Shown one piece after another: positions 40,486 to 51,018 of a stretch of DNA of 64,000 nt (its first letter is position 1; each line of letters starts with the position of its first letter). The notes below the pieces were generated by a model. The model was given only the letters and a program-made list of their open reading frames with translations. It did no database searches and was not told the origin of the DNA. The stretch covers positions 1,302,001 to 1,366,000 of the forward strand of contig JARGXX010000092.1 of assembly GCA_030374765.1 (NCBI GenBank), given 5' to 3'. Position numbers and translations under genes: made by a program. This DNA comes from Agarophyton chilense (Eukaryota > Rhodophyta > Florideophyceae > Gracilariales > Gracilariaceae).

Positions 40486-42515
40486 ATGTCGCCGCCTACC
40501 CGTCGTTCCAGGACTGGATCGAACCTTCAAGCGGATTCAGAGCCCCCGGCCCTGCCTAGGCCGAGGAGCTCAATTCCCGAAGGTCGGAACATTCTGGTAT
40601 CGATCCGGACACTCGGAGAGCACCCTCAGTGGTTTCAGGTCCTCGAAAGGTCGTGGCTGTGGGCCCAGCTCCAGTGGTGGAGACCCCCTCAGCAGCACCC
40701 TGAAGTCGGGCTGACCCTGAATTACAGCGCCTGGAGACTCGAATCGATATCGCCAACGCGGCTCACGTCGAGCTCCTTCAGGAGGTTACTACCCTCCGCC
40801 TCAAGGTGGAGGACGCCCAGGTGCAGGGAGTCGCCGATGACCTTCGTACCCTGAGGAGGGATGTGAACTCCCTTTTGGAAAGCTTTTGTACCCCTGGGGT
40901 CTTTATCCAGGAGTACCGGAGCCTCGTGGAGGAACACCGCGTGCAAGCGGAACGCTTCCGAGCTCGGCTGGACACCCTCGAGGCCATTATCCGTATGGAC
41001 GGAGACGCGGAAGCCTCGAAGGATAAACCCGACGTTTCGGAAGACGAAGAACACCGCTCCGCTAAACGGGACCGCCGCAAGTCAAAGAAGAGGGTTCACC
41101 TCCAAGAGGAGTTATCGGATTCCGATCCCAATCGCTCGTCATCGAGTTCGTCCTCCGAATCTTCGGATAGTGAAGATGGACGCCGGTCATCCCGGGCGAC
41201 TCGGTCGAAGGCTACTTACACCTCTCAAGGGGCAATCCGTACCCGGAAGAAGGAAAAGAAACACCTTGGATTAAGGGAGCTGAAGCCCACGAATCCTCTC
41301 TATCGGAAGCTGCTATCGTACCGCTATTACCGGTTGGATAACCCTTCGGGAGATCGAACACCCCGCGGAACGGGTAAGGTCAAGGACTACATCAAAAGGC
41401 TGAGCATCACCCTACAGAAGAGGGAGTTCACAGGAACAGACCCAATTCTGGTGCTCGATTTCCTGGCGAGGTTCGTCCAGGAGGCTGACATCCTCGGTAT
41501 GAGTGAAGAGCAAGCATATCCTGCATTACCCTATTTCTTAAAGGGGATGGCTGAAGACCAGTTCAACTCCGTCCGTGGATCATCCCGAGCCTCGGAAGGG
41601 GGAGTCACGTGCTGGCCCGAAGCGGTGCAGTACCTCTTGAGGTCATACGCTACTGGAAATGCGATTCAGGAAGCAATCCTTGCATTAAGGGATACGCGGC
41701 AGAAGCCGATGGAAACCGAGACGGTGTATTCAACTCGCTTGAATAAAGCGTTTCACCGATGCGGGAATGTATTCCCCGCCTACGAGAGATGCACCATGTT
41801 TGTGGATGGTTTGGACCCCTCGATAAGGGCATTGGTTGCCCGACATCGGGAAGAGAAGCGCAAGCTGACCTACTTGGAACTGGTTCAGTACGCCCAGGCT
41901 GAGGGGGATACTCTCCGTGCCCGGCAGAACCGAACGAGTCGGCCGACACGTGCACTCCTCGCCGATGGAGGTAACTCGTCTTTGTCACTCGCAGGAGGCC
42001 CTGCCCCTGTGGGGGTCAATGATAACATTCGCTTCATGGGAAGTAACCCCAAATCTATGGGTACGTCTGAGTTGCCGTCGACATCCGCTCCGACTACGGA
42101 TGAAGACCCTGCGCTCTATACCCACGGACGGAGGGTGCCAGCCGCATCGCTACCTTTTGCGAATACCGCTGCTCGTTTCTCTCGCCCCGGATGGAGGGAT
42201 ACAGCACTACGTCGCGTGGATTCACGTCCACAACCGAACCCGGCAGAGCTGATTTGCTATTTGTGTTACCTCCGTGGTCACAAAGCACCAGACTGCACAT
42301 TTCCCCTGCGGGAGGGTTCACGAATTATCGCTCAGTACGAGGCTCTGACCCCTGAGGAGAAAGCTCGAGTCCCGAGTAGGTCCTATGAGGAACAAAGGAT
42401 ACTCCGAGCTCACCTTGCTGACAGGGATACAGAACTTGTACCCGCGAACGGGGAACAACCGGTCCCCTTCGAGGCAGCTGCACCGAATTCGGTGGGGTCC
42501 GCTTCGAAAAACTAA
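40486..42515 (+). pseudogene. gag: Gag of element C (frameshift and TGA near the N-terminus, rest open)
   Basis: The ATG at 40486 gives MSPPTRRSRTGSN, like B's gag start. The frame must shift near 40580-40595 and then meets a TGA at about 40700 before the long frame to TAA 42513-42515. The open part holds a coiled segment (LETRIDIANAAHVELLQEV), an acidic Ser tract, KPTNPLYRKLLSYRYY, ILVLDFLARFVQEADILG and SSRASEGGVTCWPEAV. A complete CCHC knuckle, CYLCYLRGHKAPDC, is present, unlike in A and B. Core identity to B's gag is high, so the families are sister lineages. Confidence 0.85.
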
Positions 42516-42525
42516 ACTTGGGAGT

Positions 42526-42571
42526 CTCCCCTGCGGGAGGGGCGTCTTCTAAGCCGGTGTTGAAGACGCCC
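42526..42571 (+). promoter_or_regulatory. Paired stem-loops 10 nt after the gag stop, element C
   Basis: Stem 1: CTCCC (42526-42530) with GGGAG (42535-42539), loop CTGC. Stem 2: GGGCGTCTTC (42540-42549) with GAAGACGCCC (42562-42571), ten perfect pairs and a 12-base loop. Position after the gag stop equals that in B. The pol frame (-1) is already open across the gag end here. Confidence 0.65.
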
Positions 42572-43489
42572 GAGGCGCTCCAGCTTCGCTCCCCAGCTGT
42601 GACTATCCTCTCAAGGAGAACGGCTGACACCGACGTTAACTCGGGATACTTTAGTGTCCTCCGTCGCCCGTGGATACGGTCCCGTAATCTCCGTATTCCG
42701 GATCGAGTTATGGTAATGGCCAAGCGGAATTATAAAGTATTCGCCGACTTCGGCCTGTCCAACCAGTTTATGGTTCGTCAAATATCTGTCCTGGATACAG
42801 GAGCCGCTCCTAACTTTATTCATGTTGAATTGTTACCCCCGCTGCTCCGGGTTCAAGTTCGTACCGGTCCACGTTTGGATATCGCCGATGCGAACAACAA
42901 TCCGCTACGGACACTGGGTACAATTTCCCTCATGGTGAGGTTAGGCTCCTATCTCGTTCAGCTAGAGTTTATTGTATGCAAGTCACTTGCAGCACCAGTC
43001 ATACTGGGTTGTGACTTTTGCGACCGCTTCGTGGAAGCCATCCGTCCTCGGAATAGAACTGTGGAACTCGAAGACGGGTCTACGATCCCAATCGTTCGTA
43101 AACCCTTAAAGGGAGCAGCGCGAACACGCGTTCCTCTCCCTGTCGTGCAGGAATCTGTGAAGAAGGACCCGGTGTCTACACGGGTAAAGGTTGCGAAGTC
43201 AGTGGCTATCCCGCCAGAAACCCAGGTTTGGGTCACAGTTGTTACCAAGCAAATTGGTGTGCATGTGGTACAACCGAACCCGTCTCTGTATACGCGGCGT
43301 CAACTCGCCCTTGCGAATGGGGTTGTCTCCGTGGAACCAGATAAACCTTTCAAGGTTTTGGTAGCCAACTTTGGAAAGACAACGCAGCATTTGGTCAAAC
43401 ACCAGATCCTGGGTTCTGTTCTTCCACACCCGCATGCGGTCGTACCTACAAATATCTCTATCGCAGAGGTCCTTGGTGTGGCGGACCCT

Positions 43490-43500
43490 AAGGAGGGGGA
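43490..43500 (+). promoter_or_regulatory. Internal copy of the polypurine tract, element C pol
   Basis: AAGGAGGGGGA, identical to the core of the 3' polypurine tract at 50002, in codons for Lys-Glu-Gly-Glu at the protease-RT boundary. Could act as a central polypurine tract. Confidence 0.4.
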
Positions 43501-46500
43501 GGACACTGCCGAAATCGCGGAAGACGGTGAGCATACAACTGCAGCTCCACACGCTGAACACTTTAAACCTTAGGAGGTTACGGCCCCTATCACAGGAGCA
43601 GACCAGACGGATCCTGTTCAGGAATTGGAGAAATGGGATCTCAACCATGTACCCGCATCTCATCGGGAGAAGCTGAGGCACATGCTTCGTGAATTTACCC
43701 CCATGTGGGATGGTTCCCTTGGAGCTATTGAGAGTACAGAACACCGCATCGACTTGTTACCGATCACTCGGCCTATTGCCCAACACCCTTACAGGGCTGG
43801 ACCGAAAGCTAGGGAAGAGGAGAAATCTCAGGTGGAGAAGATGCTTAAAGCGGGCGTAATTGAACCTGCCCAGTCCGCGTGGGCCGCACCAGTGGTGTTA
43901 GTTCCGAAACCGGATGGATCGTGGCGTTTCTGCATCGATTACAGACGCCTGAACGAGGTAACCATTAAGGATGTGTACCCGATCCCTCGGATGGACGAAT
44001 ACATCGACACCCTCGGGAGCGGTACTGTTTTCTCTACCCTCGACGCCAATTCGGGCTACTGGAAAGTCCCTATTAGGGAGGAAGATCGAGACAAAACGGC
44101 TTTCGTGAATCACCAAGGACTTTTCCGATTCTGGAGGATGCCTTTTGGGTTGACAAATGCCCCCGCAACGTTTCAACGGGCAATAGACATTCTGTTGGCT
44201 CCCTTCAAGTGGAGGACGTGTCTAGTGTATTTAGACGACATTATTGTCTTCTCCAACAACCTGGATGACCACCTCGAACACGTCAGGGACGTAATGAAGA
44301 TACTCCGCGACGCGGGAATCACCTTGAAACTCAAGAAGTGCGAGTTTTTCACCGATTCGGTTAAGTATCTGGGTCATATCATCCGTCCCGGACAGCTTTT
44401 AATCGATGAAGTACGAGTGAAATCCTTGAAGGAAGCAAAACACCCGAAAACTCAAACGGAGTTGCGATCCTTCTCAGGTCTGTGTAACGTGTATCGCCGA
44501 TTCGTCCCGAACTTTGTGGATATTGCCACCCCCCTCAACAGGCTCCTGACGAAGGGACAACCAGTTGAACTGGAACCTTTTGGCGACGCGGAAGCGTCTG
44601 CCTTCACGGCACTGGTGAATGCCGTAACATCACCGCCAATCTTGGCTCTACCCAATCCTGGGCTCCCTTACGAAGTGGACACCAATGCTAGTGCAAACCA
44701 AGTAGGGTGTGCACTGTTCCAATCCTCTGAGGATGGTGAACGTCACCCTATTGGGTACTGGTCACGTTCCCTGAATGTCCATGAAAGGAACTACTCGGTC
44801 TCCGAGAAAGAATGTTTAGCCGTTGTGTGGGCCTTAGCTACACTTCGCCCCTATCTGATGGGTACTCGTTTCAAAGTCCATACGGACCACGCATGCTTGC
44901 GTTGGCTCCTGGAGATCTCCGAACCCTCGGGCCGCCTTATGCACTGGCGTCTCCGACTGTCGGAATTCGACTTTGAGATCCTGTACAAGAAAGGGAAGCT
45001 GAACACTCAGGCTGATGCACTATCCCGCTTGGGAACCACAGCGGAAACGGAACCCTACGAGGACGATGACATCCCATGTTTTATGGTATCGGACCTCGAG
45101 GGAGGAGCTCAACCGCTGACGGATGATGTTTGTGACGATGTACTCGTCAACGAGAGTCTGGATTCGCCGACCGGCTCTTTTATATCTATCTCTCCAGAGG
45201 AGATGATGCGCGAGCAACAGCTCGACCCATTCCGTACACGGATTCGGGCTCGCCTCAACGCAGGATTTCAGTTACCTTTCGAGGACGACGATCAGGGTTA
45301 CCTAATCAGGACTGTTGGACCTCGCCCGAGGATAGTGGTGCCGCACACCCTACAACAGAGGGTATTACACCTCACTCACTATGTGAAGGTTGGCGCCCAC
45401 CCCGGGGGAAGAAAACTGTACCTCACGTTGAGAAGGGACTTTTACTGGCCGGCAATGGCATTCGATTGTTACGCCGTCAGACGGGCCTGCGCCAATTGCG
45501 CCAAGAATGACGTCAAACTACGGAAGCACTCTAAGAAGTTGACGCTGTTCCCGGCACGGGCTCCACTCGAATTCGTGGCCATAGAAATCCTAGGGGAGTT
45601 TATCAGGACGCCCCGAGGTCATCGGTATCTGCTTGTCATTTCTGACAGATTCTCTAAGCTAACGAGAACTGTGCCGCTGAAGCGGATCACCGCCGCTACC
45701 GTCGCGCAAGCGTTTTTGACCCATTGGGTGTTCGTATATGGACCGCCGGTGCAGTTGTTATCCGACAACGGAGGGCAATTCGCATCAAAGTTCTTTCAGG
45801 ATGTATGTCGAATCCTTGATGTAAGGAATTTATTTGTTACTACGTATCACCCTCAGGGGAATGGCCAGGTGGAGAGGTTTAACCGCACGATCCTCAACGC
45901 TTTGAGATCGTATGTTGCGGATCACCCCAAAAATTGGGACTTGTACACAGACGCTATCACGTATGCATAAAATACCCAGGTACATCGGGTTACATCGTTA
46001 TCCCCATTCGAACTGGTACTGTCGAGGACACCGCCGCCGGTCGCCATCGCGGCTCAACCGACGCTGTCGACGTACCCGTCACCGAGATTGTACCGAAAAG
46101 CCTGGAAGGAGTGGCTTACGAAGATGGTGCCGATAGCCCGGAAAGCAATGGACAAAGCTCAACGCGCCTACAAGAAGGACTTTGACAATCGGGTTCGCAA
46201 ACCTCTACCTCAGGTGGAGCCCGACGACTTCGTCTTTCTTCGAAAGGAATACTACAATCCTGAAAAGGAACGTAGGCACAAGCTTTCGCCAATTGTGGAC
46301 GGACCCTATCGTGTGGTTTCTGTAGACCCAGACACGGTGGTATTGGATATCGCTAACCGCCACGAACGGATCTGCAGGGACCGCATCACACGAGCGCCCA
46401 ACCCAAATGTGGAAGTGGTGTCGGCACCAACGCCCTCCACAGGGGATGATTCAACGGAAGTGAACCCGTCAGGCGGAGATCCGAACACCCGCCGCGTTAT

Positions 46501-46648
46501 ACTTCCGCACACGGAACGTGGTTTAACCGACCTACCGGAAACTTCGGATACTCCCGAACCTGGGCCCGCTCCCTCAAGGGCCCAGTCAACGAACTCTTAC
46601 AGAGTTACTCCCCCACCGGAGGTAATCAAGCCTCCTGGCTCTCCGCCG

Positions 46649-46660
46649 AAGGAGGGGGAA
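46649..46660 (+). promoter_or_regulatory. Second internal polypurine-tract copy, element C integrase tail
   Basis: AAGGAGGGGGAA encoding Lys-Glu-Gly-Glu. Element B has the same motif at the corresponding place (34321) and A on the minus strand near 19740-19750, so the position is conserved between families. Confidence 0.45.
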
Positions 46661-47549
46661 GTGGACTTAGTTCCTTCGCAGGACGATGTTTCGGCGTCAG
46701 CCAGTCGCCCTAACAGGGAATCTAGTTCTCACAGTGAGACAGCGAGCCCGACCGAGCCGGCGACAGAGAAGTCACAACCCCAGCGTATGGGTAGCGACAT
46801 CACCGCCGACCCAGCCGAGCACGACGTCAGAAAAGATGACGAAAACCCGCCTAGGGAGAGTCGTGTGGAGAACTCCGCACCCGGAACGCCTACAGAGCCA
46901 ACGATCACCCGCCGCCGCTGACGAGACACTGAGGTGTCGCACACTCAAACCCCGCTTTCTCGGGAACGAGCTGTGTCAGCGGACCCGCACGGGGAAGATC
47001 TCGACGACGAGGTTGACCAAATTTGGCTCTCCGTTATGGAATGGGAATAGGAACTCCTATGGAGACACTGGAACCCTCAGGAATGGGAAAGAAATGAGTG
47101 AGACCCGTCGGGGACAGCTCAAGAGAGTGCTAGCGCGTGTTGAAAGCGCCACCTCACATCCGCTTGCGCAGTGGCAACCGGCGCCCGCCCATTTATGTGG
47201 CACACGTCGAATGGCACTGAGCCAATCAAAAGGCTCTGACGACCAACCGTCACGCAAACCGCCTCCGTCGCACGGCGCGTTGCACGAGAGCAACCTTCGT
47301 CCCCGTAGCTCGGGTTGACGTTGAAGTCTTACCCCCCTGAGATTGGAGACGCTACCGCGTCGCGGTTTCTCAACCGTCACGAAATCTAAGAACACCGTTG
47401 TTATCGGGAAAATCTCAGCTTTAAGAAGAATTCAAAACTGGGCCGTTTTGACTCCGTAGACGGAAGTTACAACGTAGCCCACAGGCCACTCGGCGCCGTT
47501 TTGACGAAGTGCTGAGACCCGCTCGCAACACGGAAAAGAACCCACCGGG

Positions 47550-47840
47550 GTGTGTCTAGACCCTACGTTGACACCCTCAAGGGAACTAGAGCGTTCCAAG
47601 ATGGAAGAGAAGCCCGAACAGGGAAAAGCGTACCCGCAGGAATTCGTTATCGATCGCATCGTGCGTCACATCTACACCCCCGAGGGAGAAGTTCACTACC
47701 AAGTCCGATGGTACGGATTCTCGCCTGATGAGAATACAGTGGAACCCATGGAGCACCTTCCGAGGTCTAAGGTTTTATCCTATCACCGACGCGCTCGGGT
47801 AACCTTGCCTCCAAATCTGGATCGTGCCCAAGTCGGGTAA
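47550..47840 (+). CDS. Chromodomain segment of element C
   Basis: Frame ending at 47840 contains EFVIDRIVRHIYTP, YQVRWYGFSPDENTVEPMEHL and PRSKVLSYHRR, the retroelement chromodomain. It is separated from the integrase tail (stop 46919) by about 600 bases with several stops. Whether it is translated as its own protein, by splicing, or is detached by decay is not clear. Confidence 0.8.
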   Translation: MCLDPTLTPSRELERSKMEEKPEQGKAYPQEFVIDRIVRHIYTPEGEVHYQVRWYGFSPDENTVEPMEHLPRSKVLSYHRRARVTLPPNLDRAQVG

Positions 47841-48319
47841 GCCACCACGGGAACTGGTGTGGATGCGACCTCAAAGTGAGGAAGATGTTGGACCTCTGAA
47901 GAGGAATTGAGGAGAGTATCCCGAGGAAAACGTATTGAGAGGGAATGTCTATTGGCCCTCGGCCTAGCGCCGTTAACCGGGGAACACAGCACCGGTTATC
48001 GGGACAGTTTATGATGAAAAAGGAAAAGAAGACCCACGAAGTGGAGAAGAAGATTAAGAAGAAGATTGGACCCTAGGAAGGGAAGAAGAGGAAGACGAAG
48101 ATAAAGAAGATCCTAAGAAGGAATGAAGAAGATGAAGTAGAAGTTAAGATCCTAGGAAGGAAGAAGAAAAGAAGTTATGCAAATATCAGAAGTTTACTAT
48201 TGTCGCCAAGCTATGGACTCTACAATTTCTCGAAGGCGGAACTACGGAAAGCCCGAGGAGGGACCCGCCCCACCGTTGGGATTCTTACCCTGATGGTACG
48301 CCGAGGCGAAAGCCAACAT
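47841..48319. repeat. Purine-rich GAA/GAAGAT tract between chromodomain and antisense ORF
   Basis: From about 48010 to 48180 the plus strand is dominated by imperfect gaagaagat and aggaagaag units. It lies between two convergent stops and would be a pyrimidine-rich 3' end for the antisense transcript. Elements A and B have a shorter purine-rich counterpart (about 18720-18780, 35265-35340). Confidence 0.6.
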
Positions 48320-49933
48320 CTAACTCACATCCGTCATACCCGGGGGAATCGGAATGCCCGCGTTCACGAGGCCTTGTTGCACACTATCCGCTTGCGGAGT
48401 GGCAACCGGCGCCTGCGCAAGGGTGTTCACACCCCACCCGGGGGGAGCAGATGGACCGCCACCGGATGCATTCGCCGCCGCAGCTGAGGTCGTTCCCACT
48501 GGTTGGAAGGGTGCAGATGGCTCCACAGGGAGGACTCCACTAGGAGCTGGCATGTCGTTATCCAACGCTGGATCGTCCAGGTCTACTGGAGGCTCGTACT
48601 CGTAATCGTCGGTATAAATGAACCCCGTCGGGTGTCCCACCGGCATCGGTCGAGGCGATTCAATCAGCGCCCGTGCTTGCGCCGCGCTGATGCGAACCCC
48701 TTCGAAGGGATTGTAATAGACCCAGTTACCGGAGCCCGGATCGTACCGGCCAGGAGACTTGTCTCGCGCGGATCCTTCCCCTGCGGGCTGATTTTCCAAT
48801 GGAACTCGATCCCATTGGGTGTTGTCGATCACGTCCAAGATTGGATACAGGTCCTGCACGATGCTGGCCGAACCCAACGCTGGGACAAGGTCGATCTGAC
48901 GCATAATGGTCCGTAGCATCGGAGGAATATACCAGATACGGAAATGGTCATGAGCATCCCAGAGGAGGTGCGCCGCTACGCGGGCTGCCCACTCGGCTGC
49001 AACGAGGGCCCAGTATCCCGATTTCGGGTCGTGCATCAAACGAGACCCGATATAGTAGATGCATGGGGGCAGTTCAGCAAAGCACCCTCGGGGGACCTCG
49101 ACCTTACTCCACCAAGATGGAAGGGGCACGAATCGCCCAACCTTCGCCGTGTCACGGATACACTCCAGTTCCACGTGAGGATACGGGACAAAGAACCCGA
49201 AACGGGAGCGCAAGCGGCGCTCGAAGCGCACGCGTCGATCGAGCCCATACTGGGTAAACTGCCGTTGAAGGTACCTGAATTCAGCCCGAAGGATGGGACG
49301 ACTCCATTGGAGCATATCTTCTCGGAGAGGAAAACCCGGTCCGCGGAACTCGGCTTCGGGAAAGGCTGCCAGGTTATCCCCGTAGGAGACCTCACCGTAC
49401 GTGCGGTAATAGGCGACATCGAACCCGTACTCCGGGGGAACCAGATGGTCAAAGCGTGACCTCTCCAATCGCTGGTAGGCCAGAGCCGCCATCGCTGCGC
49501 GCGCCTTGTCCAGGGACTCCCCGCGACCGCAGTATTCGGTAAGGGGACTCCACCTTCGAAAGGATTCGTTTGAGATCCAACCTCTGGAGTTTGCTACCAA
49601 GGGCATCGCATGAGCGGAGTTCCACGCCACCGCGTTAATGTCCAAATCCTCCTGAGGATGTCGGTTGCTCGCCGAGGCGGAAGGTTCGGTACCTGACGGA
49701 GCCGCATCCAAACCGGAGAAATATCCACCCTGCTGGGGAGCTTCGTTGTCCGCAGGCGCGGAGACCGATGGCCCCGAGAGTGGGTTGAGGACGTATGGGT
49801 TCATTCCCTTGATAGGGCTGGTTGAGACTGTTGTTGCGAGAAGTTGCTTATCGCCGAAAGTCGGAGGAGTAGAAGAAAGTTGTACCGATGTGCCGGTTTT
49901 GTGGCGATCCTCAGAAGTGGTGAAGGACCCCAT
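48320..49933 (-). CDS. Intact antisense accessory protein of element C (537 residues)
   Basis: Read opposite to gag-pol from an ATG at 49933, about 80 bases from the 3' LTR; the frame reaches 49972 only through GTG. It aligns over most of its length with the antisense ORFs of A and B: YFSGLDAAP, YGFDVAYYRTYGE, RPILRAEFRYL, RSRFGFFVPY, GRFVPLPSWW, VPRGCFAELPP, GSRLMHDPKSGYW, EWAARVAAHLLWDA and NPFEG...VGHPTGF. The N-terminus and acidic/Pro-rich C-terminus vary. The core is rich in Arg, Trp, Tyr and Pro, with no signal peptide or membrane helix and no known domain recognised. An antisense promoter in or near the 3' LTR would be needed; TATATATA lies at 49945-49952 but is close to the ATG. Confidence 0.85.
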   Translation of the reverse strand: MGSFTTSEDRHKTGTSVQLSSTPPTFGDKQLLATTVSTSPIKGMNPYVLNPLSGPSVSAPADNEAPQQGGYFSGLDAAPSGTEPSASASNRHPQEDLDINAVAWNSAHAMPLVANSRGWISNESFRRWSPLTEYCGRGESLDKARAAMAALAYQRLERSRFDHLVPPEYGFDVAYYRTYGEVSYGDNLAAFPEAEFRGPGFPLREDMLQWSRPILRAEFRYLQRQFTQYGLDRRVRFERRLRSRFGFFVPYPHVELECIRDTAKVGRFVPLPSWWSKVEVPRGCFAELPPCIYYIGSRLMHDPKSGYWALVAAEWAARVAAHLLWDAHDHFRIWYIPPMLRTIMRQIDLVPALGSASIVQDLYPILDVIDNTQWDRVPLENQPAGEGSARDKSPGRYDPGSGNWVYYNPFEGVRISAAQARALIESPRPMPVGHPTGFIYTDDYEYEPPVDLDDPALDNDMPAPSGVLPVEPSAPFQPVGTTSAAAANASGGGPSAPPGWGVNTLAQAPVATPQADSVQQGLVNAGIPIPPGMTDVS

Positions 49934-50001
49934 TGGGAGAGAAGTATATATAGTGACCGGAAAGCGAGACACCCGCGGCTCGGAATGTTCTTCCTCGTCT
50001 T

Positions 50002-50014
50002 AAGGAGGGGGAGA
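50002..50014 (+). promoter_or_regulatory. Polypurine tract of element C
   Basis: AAGGAGGGGGAGA directly before the 3' LTR start at 50015; priming site for plus-strand DNA. Confidence 0.8.
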
Positions 50015-50937
50015 TGTAGAGCAACGCCCAGTTAGGGGATACTTGAAGATGCAACTCATAGAATGAGGATTGAACCCTCCGAGGGTTATGACTATGATCC
50101 CCTCTAAGGTGTGCTGAGGTGGCACTGTTTTCTGGTTAGAGTTCGCCTATGAAGTGAAAATTCGGATGGCCCATGGTTGGATTGGCCCCGTGATACACGT
50201 GGCTTAATTTTGGCACCGATTTTCGGATATTTGTTAGAACGTTGGACTTTTGGGCCCTGACAGTGGGATCTCCACGTGTATGGCCCTGAGCAGGTGTGCA
50301 CTACTGTAATTAGTAGAGTTTAGTTAGTGGGCCCTACTTAGGGAGACGAGATCTGACAGTCCGAAGCCCAGAGTAAATGGGAACGAAGGTTGGTCTTCGA
50401 TACCTTTAGAGGTTCTTCGTCGCCATCGTTTCGGCCTTACAACCCGGAACGGGCTCTGGTTAGCAACGCCTACGTAAGGACACGACTCCACTTGGAGAGT
50501 GCCCACGTTTGGGTTCCGTGCAACCACCCCCTTGGGACCGCTCAGACGACCTGCGTGCACGATACCCCGTGGGGGTTCTGCTTACTTGTTGCGTGCTTTT
50601 TGTGTTTCCTTTCGAGGACAGGTTTTCGCCCCTGTATTGGGTTTCTTTTGTTGTTTCGCCCCTTTTCTGGTTCTCGGGTCCGGTGCCTGTTAGTGCCCGA
50701 CCCTCGCCCCGTTTTTCCTCTTCGCCGGATTTTCCCCCATTCTTTGGGATACCCATACCCATTCCCGATCCAACGGTTTCTACCCCTCACCTCCGTCGGT
50801 ACTGCCGGAATCCCCCGTGGGAGTTACACCCCACACTACGGGTGTAACGGAGGGCTCTGTCTCTGAGTCTGCCTCCCCCAGGGAGCAAGGCGTCGAACAC
50901 CTTGAGAGCACTTCCCGTCGCCGGGTTTTGCTCCACA
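50015..50937 (+). repeat. 3' LTR of element C (923 bp)
   Basis: Same length as the 5' LTR and nearly identical. Differences seen by eye include G for T near 50106 and CG for AT near 50891. Confidence 0.95.
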
Positions 50938-51018
50938 TCCTCCGCCTGAGGCGTGTCTTTCAAAAGAGGAAGATCCCGAACATCTTTGTGGTGTCTCCGC
51001 TTTAAGCGTTGTCCTACA
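50938..51018 (+). repeat. 3' LTR of element B, right end
   Basis: 81 bases from the repeated TCCTC to GCGTTGTCCTACA complete B's 3' LTR after the element C insertion. They match the end of the B and A LTRs with a few changes. Confidence 0.88.

Larger units (their letters stand above)
42516..46921 (+). pseudogene. pol: Pol of element C: PR-RT-RH-IN in one frame with two internal stops
   Basis: A single frame runs from the gag end to TGA 46919-46921, broken by TAG at 43571 (between protease and RT) and TAA at 45968 (in integrase, where B has a Tyr codon). Protease DTGA; RT with LDANSGY, FGLTNAPATFQ and YLDD, all intact; RNase H with DTNAS (44684; Asn for catalytic Asp), EKECLAV, TDH and TQADALS; integrase zinc finger HYVKVGAH...CANCA. 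The first integrase Asp is Glu here (AIEILG, 45584); SDNG and NGQVERFNR are present. The tail is Pro/Ser-rich. Copies of AAGGAGGGGGA lie at 43490 and 46649. Confidence 0.9.
39336..50937 (+). mobile_element. Element C: second chromovirus family with intact antisense ORF, nested in B's 3' LTR
   Basis: 11.6 kb: LTR 39336-40258, PBS, gag 40486-42515, pol 42516-46921, chromodomain 47550-47840, antisense ORF 49933-48320, polypurine tract 50002-50014, LTR 50015-50937. Flanked on both sides by TCCTC (39331-39335 and 50938-50942), the target duplication. Both LTRs are 923 bases with no indel and very few differences, so insertion is recent compared with A and B. Even so, gag has an N-terminal frameshift plus TGA, and pol has two in-frame stops, so the copy was probably moved by another element's proteins or was damaged soon after. 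Confidence 0.93.
27096..51018 (+). mobile_element. Element B: Ty3/gypsy chromovirus, plus strand, carrying a solo LTR and element C inside it
   Basis: Its own parts are 5' LTR 27096-27984, gag 28150-30210, pol 30246-34845, chromodomain to 35221, antisense ORF 38486-35434, polypurine tract 38509-38520, and 3' LTR 38522-39335 plus 50938-51018. Flanks are ccaac (27091-27095) and acaac (51019-51023), a 5-base target duplication with one mismatch. Nested within are a 1,179-base solo LTR in the antisense ORF and the whole of element C in the 3' LTR. It shares with A the gag TGA, the pol one-base shift, the antisense TAG and the catalytic substitutions. Confidence 0.9.

Noticed and set aside
49945-49952. 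TATATATA as the promoter of the element C antisense gene
   Set aside because: Only about 12-20 bases upstream of the ATG, so transcription would start inside the coding frame; kept as a note, not as a feature.
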